Under the pieces are notes generated by a model that was given only the letters and a program-made list of their open reading frames with translations, ran no database searches and was not told where the DNA came from. Positions 28,748 through 36,501 of a stretch of 64,000 nucleotides of DNA are shown one piece after another. The DNA is from Rhizobium sp. WYCCWR10014 (GTDB lineage Bacteria > Pseudomonadota > Alphaproteobacteria > Rhizobiales > Rhizobiaceae). The translations under genes and the position numbers were made by a program. Location: positions 349,776-413,775 of the forward strand of contig NZ_LXFU01000035.1 in NCBI RefSeq assembly GCF_001657485.1. Reading direction: 5' to 3'. Each line of letters starts with the position of its first letter. Within the stretch, counting starts at the first letter, position 1.

Positions 28748-29302
28748 CTAATGCTGGAAGCGCAGAGACCAGCGCTGTGCGTTGCTGGTCATGCGGATGA
28801 CGGAAAGCGGCTCGACGTCGCTCAGCCAGAAGGAGGAGAGCGGCGCCTGCAGCACATGCACGATCGATGCCCGGATGACGGCCGCATGGCTGATTGCAAT
28901 GATGTGGCCGCCCAGGACTGTCTGGCCATCCATCCAGCCGGCGATGCGCGTGCGCAGATCAAGAAGGCTCTCGCCGCCATGCGGGGCCGCTTCCGGATCG
29001 CTCATCCAGCCCATGAGGTTCTCCGGCTCTTCGGTCCCGATCGCCGCGATTGATCTGCCGGCCCAGCGGCCATGGTCGCAGTCGCAAAGCGCCTGATCTA
29101 TTTGGGCTTCGAGGCGGAGCGCGTCAGCAGTCTGACGGGCGCGCAAGGCGGGGCTCGTGGCAATACGGTCGGCGCGGAGCGGGGAGATCATCCTGCCGGC
29201 TTCCTCCACTGCCTTGTCCTCCAGCGGTTCGTCGAGCGGGAACAGGGCCTTGCGGCTTGCTGCCGTCGCGCCATGGCAGATCCAGGTGAGGCGCGTGTTC
29301 AC
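28748..29302 (-). CDS. Histidine phosphatase superfamily protein with altered RHG motif
   Basis: Predicted length is 184 residues. The fold markers are TSPALRARQTADALRL, the HGGESLLDLRTRIAGW segment and AISHAAVIRASI with the second catalytic His. The first motif, normally RHG, reads LTWICHGATAAS: His10 is kept but the preceding Arg is Cys9. Family members dephosphorylate small molecules or proteins; CobC acts on alpha-ribazole phosphate in B12 synthesis. A link to B12 is suggested only by its divergent position, 76 bases from the cobalamin riboswitch of cbtBA. The start is a GTG at 29302, with GGGAGA rather far upstream. Confidence 0.8.
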   Translation of the reverse strand: MNTRLTWICHGATAASRKALFPLDEPLEDKAVEEAGRMISPLRADRIATSPALRARQTADALRLEAQIDQALCDCDHGRWAGRSIAAIGTEEPENLMGWMSDPEAAPHGGESLLDLRTRIAGWMDGQTVLGGHIIAISHAAVIRASIVHVLQAPLSSFWLSDVEPLSVIRMTSNAQRWSLRFQH

Positions 29303-29378
29303 GGTCGTTCTTGTCTCCCGGAATGCGGCGACAGTGTCCTTCGCCGGCTTGTGAAGTTTCGTTGACAGTCTCTTCGGC

Positions 29379-29494
29379 GTGCAGATATAACCGTGCTGTT
29401 GCGGGTTTGGAAGCCGGTGTAAGTCCGGCGCGGTCGCGCCACTGTGACCAGCGTGTCGAAAGCTCTTCGCGCTGGAAGTCAGACCCTACTGCAC
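29379..29494 (+). ncRNA. Cobalamin (B12) riboswitch upstream of cbtB
   Basis: Conserved core AAGCCGGTGTAAGTCCGGCG begins at 29411 and is followed by CGGTCGCGCCACTGTGAC. The B12 box GGAAGTCAGACC is at 29474-29485. The closing P1 helix is visible: GTGCAG 29379-29384 pairs with CTGCAC 29489-29494. The cbtB ribosome site (GGAGG 29526-29530) lies shortly downstream, so control is probably at translation, turning cobalt import off when coenzyme B12 is plentiful. Confidence 0.95.
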
Positions 29495-29535
29495 AAGCAC
29501 TCTTTCGACTGAACGCGTCATTCCCGGAGGAATAC

Positions 29536-29745
29536 ATGTCTGACACCACTTTCGCGCCCGTTGCTGTACCGGCGCCGATCCCCGTAGGAGAGATCCTGCC
29601 CTGGGCGATCTTTGGCGGCCTGCTGATGCTCATCGTCCTCTATTTCGTCGGCACCGAGGAAGGCGCGATGGCGCTGTTCAACGGCATGTATGTGCACGAA
29701 TTCGTGCATGACGGCCGCCATCTCCTTGGCTTTCCCTGCCACTAA
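29536..29745 (+). CDS. cbtB: Cobalt transporter subunit CbtB
   Basis: Predicted length is 69 residues with one membrane helix (about residues 18-39). A short C-terminal tail with several histidines (MYVHEFVHDGRHLLGFPCH) is the hallmark of CbtB and a likely metal site. CbtA and CbtB form a predicted cobalt uptake system under B12 control in proteobacteria. GGAGG lies five bases before the ATG. A palindromic repeat begins at its stop codon and separates it from cbtA. Confidence 0.92.
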   Translation: MSDTTFAPVAVPAPIPVGEILPWAIFGGLLMLIVLYFVGTEEGAMALFNGMYVHEFVHDGRHLLGFPCH

Positions 29746-29848
29746 AGCGCGTCGCGATCTTTCAGATTCGCTCATCGCGCTTTAGGTTTTGTTTTTACGC
29801 ATGTCGTTATCGCAAAACCGCTGCACACTTTTGCGCGACATGCTTTAG
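29744..29848. repeat. Rhizobial intergenic palindromic repeat, copy 2, inside the cbtBA operon
   Basis: AAAGCGCG and CGCGCTTT arms enclose an insert longer than in copy 1. Then comes the same long hairpin with outer arms GCATGTCG 29799-29806 and CGACATGC 29836-29843 and inner GCAAAA/TTTTGC. The shared inner core AAAACCGCTGCACACTTTT is identical to copy 1. It fills nearly the whole 116-base gap between cbtB and cbtA. Confidence 0.85.
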
Positions 29849-29861
29849 GGGAGTTCCTGAC

Positions 29862-30608
29862 ATGGTTGGAAACCTTCTGCTTCGCGGCATGCTCGCGGGC
29901 CTGTTTGCCGGCATCCTCGTTTTCGCTTTCGCCCATACCTTCGGCGAGCCGCTGGTCGATGCGGCGATCGCCTTTGAGCAGGCGAGTGCCCAGGCGGCCG
30001 GCGAAGCTGCCGAACCTGAAATCGTCAGCCGCGCCACGCAGGCCGGTCTCGGCCTTTTCACCGGCGTCATGGCCTACAGCGTCGCCGTCGGCGGGCTCTT
30101 CGCGCTCGCGTTCGCCTTCGTGCATGGTCGCTTCAGCAGCCTTTCGCCGCGCGGCACCTCGGCCGTCATCGCCATTGCCGCCTTCGTGGCGGTCGTGCTT
30201 GTTCCCAGCATCAAATATCCCGCCACTCCGCCGGCGGTCGGCAATCCCGACACGATCGGCGTCAGGACCGAACTGTTCTTTCTGATGATCGTTGTTTCGC
30301 TTGCCGCACTCGTTGCCGCGGTGGCGCTGTCACGTCGTCTCTCCGAGCGCTTCGGTCCCTGGAACGGCGCGACCATCGCCGGTATCGCCTATCTCGTCTT
30401 CATCGGCCTCGTGCTCTATCTGCTGCCGCCGATCAACGAGGTGCCGGAGAACTTTTCGGCGATGGTGCTATGGGGCTTCCGCACGACCTCGCTCGGCATG
30501 CATGCGATTCTCTGGGCAACGCTCGGCCTCGCCTTCGGGGCGCTGGCAGAAAAGCGGTTTGCGGTTAAGGGCGGGCAACGCGGCCGGCCGGCAACGGCAT
30601 TTCACTGA
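29862..30608 (+). CDS. cbtA: Cobalt transporter subunit CbtA
   Basis: Predicted length is 248 residues with about six membrane helices. Typical landmarks are GMLAGLFAGILVFAFAHTFGEP at the N-terminus, then KYPATPPAVGNPDTI and YLLPPINEVPENF. It forms the membrane part of the CbtAB cobalt importer, whose transcript begins with the cobalamin riboswitch. GGGGAG lies about ten bases before the ATG, immediately after the repeat. Confidence 0.92.
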   Translation: MVGNLLLRGMLAGLFAGILVFAFAHTFGEPLVDAAIAFEQASAQAAGEAAEPEIVSRATQAGLGLFTGVMAYSVAVGGLFALAFAFVHGRFSSLSPRGTSAVIAIAAFVAVVLVPSIKYPATPPAVGNPDTIGVRTELFFLMIVVSLAALVAAVALSRRLSERFGPWNGATIAGIAYLVFIGLVLYLLPPINEVPENFSAMVLWGFRTTSLGMHAILWATLGLAFGALAEKRFAVKGGQRGRPATAFH

Positions 30609-30616
30609 ATGCATCG

Positions 30617-30642
30617 AAGGGCGCCGCTTTGCCGGCGCCCTT
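30617..30642 (+). terminator. Hairpin between cbtA and the next gene
   Basis: A perfect 10-bp stem (AAGGGCGCCG with CGGCGCCCTT) and a 6-nt loop are followed by AACTTTTC. The T-run is poor and the next start codon is only 17 bases away, so it may be a partial terminator or an mRNA-processing hairpin. Confidence 0.5.
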
Positions 30643-30658
30643 AACTTTTCGGGCGATT

Positions 30659-31291
30659 ATGAAAAACGACAGAGCCAGACCACTGCTGCTGACGGCGTTT
30701 TCTGCCGCCGCGTTTTTTTGTGTGGTCGCTGGAAGCGCTTTTGGCCATAGTCGCGGCGACGGCGGCAGCCATGCCGGGCTGGATATTCCGCAAATCTCCC
30801 ATGGCGAGATGGCTGTCATGTCTGACTATCGCGGTCGGATCATCAATCTTGCATCCCGCGCCGTCGAGACGAACGAGCCGTTCCGGCGCGTGCTGAACTA
30901 TGCCGAAATCCAGTATTCCTACTGCCTATGGGGCCGGATGCCGGGCAGCGTGACGGATGAGGAAAGCCCGTTCAACGAATGCGCCCATGCCTATCTCGCC
31001 GCGACCAAGGCGGTCTTGCTTTCGATGCGCGAGATGCCGCGGGAGAGGGCAGCGGCGGGTGAAATCATTTCCGCTGTCGATGCCGATATGGTGCGGCGCG
31101 GTCTTGCGCTCATCACCTGCCGGTTCAGCGGCGAGGCCTTCAACACCGCCGATATCGTCAAGCCGCGCTGGAGCGGGATCCCATTCCATGCCGCCAGCAT
31201 GGCGTCGCTGACGGGGCTTGCCTCTTTGTTCGGCCTTGGCGTGTTTGCGCTTCGCCGTTTCTCGCGGCCGAAAGCTCAATCGCCGGAATAG
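30659..31291 (+). CDS. Exported or membrane-anchored protein of unknown function in the cbtBA cluster
   Basis: Predicted length is 210 residues. A signal peptide (about residues 1-29, ending SAFG) is followed by a His-containing segment HSRGDGGSHAGLDIPQISHG. The soluble part holds four cysteines (YSYCLWG, NECAHAY, LITCRFS and the signal-region Cys), and a C-terminal helix ending ALRRFSRPK would anchor it. I recognise no named family. It follows cbtA by 50 bases on the same strand, so it may be the third gene of the B12-controlled operon, and the histidines would suit a periplasmic metal-binding role; both are inference. No good ribosome site is seen. It overlaps the converging next gene by 16 bases. 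Confidence 0.7.
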   Translation: MKNDRARPLLLTAFSAAAFFCVVAGSAFGHSRGDGGSHAGLDIPQISHGEMAVMSDYRGRIINLASRAVETNEPFRRVLNYAEIQYSYCLWGRMPGSVTDEESPFNECAHAYLAATKAVLLSMREMPRERAAAGEIISAVDADMVRRGLALITCRFSGEAFNTADIVKPRWSGIPFHAASMASLTGLASLFGLGVFALRRFSRPKAQSPE

Positions 31292-31938
31292 CGCTGCTCG
31301 CGCCACGGATCGCCATAGATGTGGTAGCCGTTCTTTTCCCAGAAGCCGGCCTGGTCGGCGGGCATCAGCTCGATGCGGCGCAGCCATTTGGCGCTTTTCC
31401 AGAAATAGAGATGCGGCACGATGAGGCGCATCGGGCCACCGTGCTCCGGTGTCAGCGGCAGGCCTTCCCAGGCGGTGGCGAGGATCGCATCCTCGGCGGC
31501 GAAATCGGCGAGCGGCAGGTTGGTGGTATAGCCGTCATAGCTCGTCAGCATGACGTAAGCTGCTTCCGGCTTCGGCATTGCGAGGTCAAGGAGATCGCGC
31601 GTCGAAACGCCCTTCCATTTGTTGTCGTAGCGCGACCAGGTGGTGACGCAGTGGATATCGCTCACCCCCGTGCTCTGTTCGATCGCCTGGAAGTCGGCCC
31701 AGGTGAGTGTGCGCGTCGTTTCGACGAGGCCGCGCACCTCGAGCCGCCAGGTCTCGGTCGAGATGACAGGCTGCTGGCCGAGGTCGAGTACAGGCCAGTT
31801 CTTGACAAGGTGCTGGCCGGGCGGCAGGCGCTCGGCCTCGGGACGGCTGATACGGCCGGTCAGGAACTTGCCCTCTGCCGCCCAGCGACGCTTGGATGTG
31901 GTGAGTTTGCTGTCGGCGGGCGTCTGGTCGTCGCTCAT
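31276..31938 (-). CDS. Sulfite-oxidase-like molybdopterin oxidoreductase
   Basis: Predicted length is 220 residues. The oxidoreductase molybdopterin domain is recognised by DIHCVTTWSRYDNKWKG (Cys is the expected molybdenum ligand), MLTSYDGYTTNLPLADF, LTPEHGGPMRLIVPHLYFWK and the final WEKNGYHIYGDPWREQRYSGD. It resembles YedY/MsrP-like proteins but has no Tat signal and no dimerisation domain, so it is probably cytosolic with an unknown substrate. Start at 31938 follows AAGGAGG at eight bases. It converges on the cobalt-cluster gene and is divergent from the sensor kinase. Confidence 0.88.
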   Translation of the reverse strand: MSDDQTPADSKLTTSKRRWAAEGKFLTGRISRPEAERLPPGQHLVKNWPVLDLGQQPVISTETWRLEVRGLVETTRTLTWADFQAIEQSTGVSDIHCVTTWSRYDNKWKGVSTRDLLDLAMPKPEAAYVMLTSYDGYTTNLPLADFAAEDAILATAWEGLPLTPEHGGPMRLIVPHLYFWKSAKWLRRIELMPADQAGFWEKNGYHIYGDPWREQRYSGD

Positions 31939-32093
31939 GGGCGGGGCCTCCTTGCGGTGCAGCAATAGGACATCTGCCCCTGCCGGGTGTCAAGTTTCGG
32001 CTGCCCCTTGGAAATCCCTACCCACCCCTCTAAACTCGGTGCGTCGGGTATGCCTCGCTGGGGAGTGGAGGCAGAAAAGGGGAGGAGCCGGTT

Positions 32094-33926
32094 CTGTCTT
32101 CGAGATATCGTGCGATAGCGGCGTTGCTGGCGGTGCCGCTGATCATCTTCGCCTTCTTTACCTATGGGAGCGCGATTGCGACGCGCGCCTATATGGAGGA
32201 AGCCTCGGCGCAGGCGGGAACGGCGCTGCGCCTTGCCGTTTCGGCACTCAGCGGCCATCTCAACCGCTACGAGGCGCTGCCGGCGCTGATCGCCGATCAT
32301 GACGACATCAAGGAACTGGTGAGCGCGCCTGAAGATGCGGCGCTGCGCGATGCGGCCAATCTCTATCTCAAGGAGATCAACGGGCTGCTGAAATCCTCCG
32401 ATATCTATGTGGTGAAGCCAGACGGAGAGACTATCGCGGCCAGCAATTACGATGGGCCTGCAAGCTTCGTCGGACAGAATTTCAGCTACAGGCCCTATTT
32501 CCAGGATGCGATCGAAGGCCGGCAGGCTCGGTTTTACGCGCTCGGCACCACCTCGCTGAAGCGCGGCTATTATTTTGCCGCACCGATCCGAACCGGCGCG
32601 GATATTCGTGGCGTCATCGTCTTCAAGGTCGATATCGACATGATCGAATCCTCCTGGGGTGGCGGCGAATACAAGATTTTCGTCTCCGATCCTGAGGGCA
32701 TCATCTTCATGTCCGGCAGCCCGGAATGGCTCTATGGCGCCATCCTGCCGCTGACGGCCGACCGCGTCGCCCGCACCGAGGCGTCGCGGCGTTATGCCAA
32801 TGCCAGGCTGGCTGCGTTGCCGGTGACGCGTCACCACTTCGAGCAGCACGAGCTGATGACGCTGGCCGGCGAGCGCGGTTCGAGCGAATATCTGGTGCTC
32901 TCGCATTACATGCCGGCCGAGGACTGGACGGTGAACGTGCTGATGGAGACGAGTTCCATCCGTGCCCAGGCACGCACGGCGCTTGCGGCAGTCTTTCTCT
33001 TCCTCTGTATCGCCGGGCTCACGGTCGCGGTTCTGCGCCAGAGGCGGGCGCGGCTTGCCGAGCGCATGCAGATGCAAGCCGAAGCCCGCAACGAGCTGGA
33101 GCGGCGCGTCGAAGAGCGCACAGCCGATCTTGCCCGCGTCAACAGCCGCATCGAAGAAGAAATCGCCGAACGGCGGCTGACCGAGCACCAGCTCCGGCAG
33201 ACGCAGGCCGATCTGATCCAGGCGGGCAAGCTTGCCGGGCTGGGACAGATGTCGGCTGCCCTTTCGCACGAGTTCAACCAGCCGCTCGCCGCCGCCAAGA
33301 CCTATACGGACAGCGCTTCCGTTCTCATCGACCGTGGGCGGACAGAGGAGGCGCGGGACAATATCCGGCGTATCGGCGGGCTGATCGACCGTATGGCTGC
33401 GATCAGCCGGCACCTGCGCAACTTCGCCCGCAAGCCGAACGAGAAGCTTGGTCCCGTTTCCCTCGACGAGGCGATGCGCGATACGCTCGAGATCATCGCC
33501 TGGCGGCTGAAGGCGGCGGATGCCGAACTGTTGCTCGCTCTCGGGCCGCGTCCGCCGGTGGTGCGCGCCGGTTCTGTGCGTCTCCAGCAGGTGCTGGTGA
33601 ACGTGATCTCGAATGCGGCCGATGCGGTGGAAGGGCTGGATGATCGGCGTATTGAGGTTTCGGCCTTCGAGGAGGCCGGCAAGGTGGTGCTGACTGTCCG
33701 GGACCATGGGCCGGGTGTGCCGGCGGCGATCGCCGAGCGTATCTTCGATCCCTTCTTCACGACGAAGGGCGTCGGCAAGGGGCTCGGCCTCGGGCTTTCG
33801 ATCTCCTACAACATCATCAAGGATTTCGGCGGCAGCCTTACAGCTGCCAATCATCCCGAAGGGGGCGCGGTGTTCCGCATCGAGCTGCGATCGGCGGCAG
33901 GGCTGATGCCGGAGGCAGCGGAATGA
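32094..33926 (+). CDS. DctB-like sensor histidine kinase
   Basis: An inner-membrane kinase with two membrane helices around a periplasmic Cache-type sensor (about residues 40-290). A coiled linker leads to a HisKA domain with ALSHEFNQPLAAAKTY (phospho-His near residue 392). The ATPase domain has an N-box NVISNAADAVEG, DHGPGVP and FFTTKGVGKGLGLGLSIS. The stop overlaps the regulator start as ATGA. Start choice is unusual: GGGGAGGAG at about 32079-32087 points to CTG 32094, which gives the basic leader (M)SSRYR before the first helix. The TTG at 32124 would start inside that helix with no ribosome site. Signal is probably a carboxylate, given the adjacent tct genes. Confidence 0.85.
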   Translation: MSSRYRAIAALLAVPLIIFAFFTYGSAIATRAYMEEASAQAGTALRLAVSALSGHLNRYEALPALIADHDDIKELVSAPEDAALRDAANLYLKEINGLLKSSDIYVVKPDGETIAASNYDGPASFVGQNFSYRPYFQDAIEGRQARFYALGTTSLKRGYYFAAPIRTGADIRGVIVFKVDIDMIESSWGGGEYKIFVSDPEGIIFMSGSPEWLYGAILPLTADRVARTEASRRYANARLAALPVTRHHFEQHELMTLAGERGSSEYLVLSHYMPAEDWTVNVLMETSSIRAQARTALAAVFLFLCIAGLTVAVLRQRRARLAERMQMQAEARNELERRVEERTADLARVNSRIEEEIAERRLTEHQLRQTQADLIQAGKLAGLGQMSAALSHEFNQPLAAAKTYTDSASVLIDRGRTEEARDNIRRIGGLIDRMAAISRHLRNFARKPNEKLGPVSLDEAMRDTLEIIAWRLKAADAELLLALGPRPPVVRAGSVRLQQVLVNVISNAADAVEGLDDRRIEVSAFEEAGKVVLTVRDHGPGVPAAIAERIFDPFFTTKGVGKGLGLGLSISYNIIKDFGGSLTAANHPEGGAVFRIELRSAAGLMPEAAE

Positions 33927-35257
33927 ACGATGCGAAGATCCTGCTGGTTGACGACGAGGAGGAACTGCGCCGCTCCACGGCGCAGGCGCTGGAGCTCTCC
34001 GGCTTCAGTGTCGAGACCTATTCGAACGGCGACCACGTGCTCGAACTGATCGGCTACAGCTTTCCCGGCGTCGTCGTCAGCGATATCCGCATGCCCGGCA
34101 TGGACGGCATGACGCTGATGCAGAAGATTCGCGAGCTCGACCCGGAGGTACCAGTCATTCTCGTCACCGGCCACGGCGACGTTCAGCTTGCGGTGAAGGC
34201 GATGCGCGAAGGGGCCTATGATTTCATCGAGAAGCCGTTCACGCCGGAGATGCTTGCCGGCGTCATCCGCCGGGCGATGGAGCGGCGCGGCCTGGTGCTT
34301 GAAAACCGGCTGCTGAAAGCGGTTGCCGGCAAGCGCGACGATATCGAGGCGCGGCTGCCGGGGCGCACGCAGGTGATGGTGGATCTGCGGTACCGCATCC
34401 GGGCGATCGGGGCTAGCGATGCCGATACGCTGATCGTCGGCGAGACCGGGGCCGGCAAGGAGGTGGTGGCGCGGGCACTCCACGACATCAGCGCCCGGGC
34501 GAGCCGGCCGTTCATCGCTATCAATTGTGCCGCACTGCCGGCGAACCTGATCGAGAGCGAGCTTTTCGGCCATGAGGTGGGGGCCTTTCCGGGCGCGGTG
34601 AGGCCGCGTTACGGAAAATTCGAACATGGGCGCGGCGGTACGATCCTGCTCGACGAGATCGGCTCCATGCCCTTCGACCTGCAGGCGAAGTTCCTGCGGG
34701 TGCTGCAGGAGCGGGTGATCTCCAGGCTCGGTTCGAACGAGGTGGTGGCGCTCGACGTGCGCTTCATCGCGACAAGCAAGGTCGATCTGGAGGCGGAGGT
34801 GGCGGCGGGGCGCTTTCGCGCCGACCTCTTCTATCGGCTGAACGTCGCAACGCTGCACGTGCCGTCCTTGTCGCAGCGGCGGGCGGATGTTCCGCTGCTT
34901 TTCCTGCAGCTGGTGCGGGAAGCGGCGGCCCGCTACGGCCGCGACGAGATGGCCGTGCCGCCAGACGTGATTTCCGACATTGCTCAGCGCGACTGGCCCG
35001 GAAATGTGCGTGAACTTCGGAACGCCGCCGATCGTCTGGTCCTCGGTCTCGACAATGGCGGGCGGCAAGCCGAGGAGGCGACCGGGCTTGCGGAGCGCGT
35101 CGCTGAATTCGAGCGCGGGGTCATTGCCAGCGCGCTGGTGGCGCATGGCGGCAGCCTCAGGCCGGTCTATGAGTCGCTCGGCATTTCGCGGAAGACCCTC
35201 TACGAAAAGATGCAGAAATATGGTCTCGACAAGCGGATGCTGACAACCGAAAGCTAG
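33923..35257 (+). CDS. DctD-like response regulator with AAA+ domain and GAFPGA loop
   Basis: Predicted length is 444 residues. The receiver domain has acidic pocket DDEEE and phospho-acceptor Asp54 (VSDIRMPGMDG). The AAA+ domain has Walker A GETGAGKE and Walker B GGTILLDEI. The C-terminal Fis-type helix-turn-helix is LRPVYESLGISRKTLYEKMQ. The architecture is that of sigma-54 activators, but the contact loop, normally GAFTGA, reads GAFPGA at residues 220-225, so sigma-54 activation is not certain. It is translationally coupled to the kinase. The tctCBA genes lie 229 bases downstream behind a 26-bp palindrome and are the likely target. Confidence 0.88.
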   Translation: MNDAKILLVDDEEELRRSTAQALELSGFSVETYSNGDHVLELIGYSFPGVVVSDIRMPGMDGMTLMQKIRELDPEVPVILVTGHGDVQLAVKAMREGAYDFIEKPFTPEMLAGVIRRAMERRGLVLENRLLKAVAGKRDDIEARLPGRTQVMVDLRYRIRAIGASDADTLIVGETGAGKEVVARALHDISARASRPFIAINCAALPANLIESELFGHEVGAFPGAVRPRYGKFEHGRGGTILLDEIGSMPFDLQAKFLRVLQERVISRLGSNEVVALDVRFIATSKVDLEAEVAAGRFRADLFYRLNVATLHVPSLSQRRADVPLLFLQLVREAAARYGRDEMAVPPDVISDIAQRDWPGNVRELRNAADRLVLGLDNGGRQAEEATGLAERVAEFERGVIASALVAHGGSLRPVYESLGISRKTLYEKMQKYGLDKRMLTTES

Positions 35258-35290
35258 CTCGGAGCTGGGGCGGTGCTGCAATCTCGCGGT

Positions 35291-35316
35291 GCGATGGGTG
35301 GATTTCCACCCATCGC
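35291..35316. promoter_or_regulatory. Perfect 26-bp palindrome upstream of tctC
   Basis: Arms GCGATGGGTGGA (35291-35302) and its exact complement (35305-35316) flank TT. It lies 34 bases after the regulator stop and 171 bases before the tctC start, a suitable distance for an upstream activator site of the adjacent regulator. A weak terminator is a less likely reading because no T-run follows. Confidence 0.5.
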
Positions 35317-35486
35317 CAGAGCCGTTTGTTTCCAAATCGACCCATGCTGCATCGCACTGTCGTAAAATCGTCTTTCGAAAGCGACTGCAATGATTGCGGG
35401 TCGATTTTTCCTGGCGGCAAATAGGTTATCCGAACCGGCGCGGAGGATGCGTCGGCGGGCTTGCTTATTTCATCAGGGAGGAAACG

Positions 35487-36470
35487 ATGAAAATTCTGAA
35501 GGCCATGCTCGGCCTGACCGCGGCTGCCGCGGTCTCTCTTCTCGCCGGCGCTGCTTCGGCGCAGACCTATCCCGAGCGCACCATCACCATGGTCGTGCCC
35601 TTTGCGGCCGGCGGCCCGACGGATACCGTCGCGCGCCTGGTTGCCGAATCCATGTCGAAGGATCTCGGCCAGCAGATCGTCGTCGAAAATGTCGGCGGCG
35701 CCGGCGGCACGCTCGGCGCTGGCCGCGTGGCGAATGCCGATCCCGACGGTTACACCATCCTGCTGCATCATATCGGCATGGCGACCAGCGCCACGCTCTA
35801 CCGCAAGCTCGCCTATGACACGCTTGGCGCTTTCGACTATGTCGGCCTCGTCACCGAGGTGCCGATGACGATTGTCGCCCGCAAGGACATGGAGCCGGCC
35901 GACCTCAAGGGGCTGATCGATTATATCAAGGCCAACAAGGACAAGGTGACGGTCGCCAATGCCGGCATCGGTGCGGCTTCGCATCTCTGCGGCATGATGT
36001 TCATGAGCGCCATCCAGACGCCGCTCACAACCGTTCCCTACAAGGGCACCGGCCCTGCCATGACCGATCTGCTCGGCGGTCAGGTCGACGTCATGTGCGA
36101 CCAGACGACCAACACGACGAAGCAGATCCAGGGCGGCACGATCAAGGCCTATGCCGTGACCTCGCCCAAACGGCTCGACGTGATGAAGGACATTCCGACG
36201 GCCGTCGAAGCCGGTCTGCCGGGTTTTGAAGTCGGCATCTGGCACGGCATCTATACGCCGAAGGGCACGCCGGCTGAGATCAACGAACGCCTGTCGAAGT
36301 CGCTGCAGGTGGCGCTGAAGGATGCGAATGTCGGCGCCCGCTTCGCCGAGCTCGGCACGGCGCCATCCTCCGACGCCGATGCGACGCCGGCTGCGCTGAA
36401 GGCCAAGCTCGAAAGCGAGATTGCGCGCTGGAAAACGGTGATCGAGGCCGCTGGCGAATATGCCGACTGA
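35487..36470 (+). CDS. tctC: Tripartite tricarboxylate transporter binding protein (TctC)
   Basis: Predicted length is 327 residues with a signal peptide ending GAASAQ and the TctC/Bug-family start YPERTITMVVPFAAGGPTD. The phosphate-loop-like GGAGGTLGAGRVANADPDGYT is also present. It binds a carboxylate in the periplasm for the TctAB channel; the exact ligand (citrate-like or another carboxylic acid) cannot be told. GGGAGG lies seven bases before the ATG; the frame upstream to 35394 is not coding. First of three tct genes, interrupted from tctB by a repeat element. Confidence 0.92.
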   Translation: MKILKAMLGLTAAAAVSLLAGAASAQTYPERTITMVVPFAAGGPTDTVARLVAESMSKDLGQQIVVENVGGAGGTLGAGRVANADPDGYTILLHHIGMATSATLYRKLAYDTLGAFDYVGLVTEVPMTIVARKDMEPADLKGLIDYIKANKDKVTVANAGIGAASHLCGMMFMSAIQTPLTTVPYKGTGPAMTDLLGGQVDVMCDQTTNTTKQIQGGTIKAYAVTSPKRLDVMKDIPTAVEAGLPGFEVGIWHGIYTPKGTPAEINERLSKSLQVALKDANVGARFAELGTAPSSDADATPAALKAKLESEIARWKTVIEAAGEYAD

Positions 36471-36501
36471 GGATTATCCTCGTCAGGACATGCCGGATAA
36501 G

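Noticed and set aside
31935..33854. Long minus-strand frame (639 codons) across the sensor kinase gene
   Set aside because: Antisense to a kinase with complete motifs on the plus strand; no family similarity or translation signal.
33851..35335. Minus-strand frame of 494 codons across the response regulator gene
   Set aside because: Shadow of the plus-strand coding sequence with low-information composition.
35258..35486. Sigma-54 promoter upstream of tctC
   Set aside because: CTGGGGCGGTGCTGCA near 35270 looks similar, but GG and GC are one base too close; no other candidate has the GG-N10-GC spacing with the flanking consensus.
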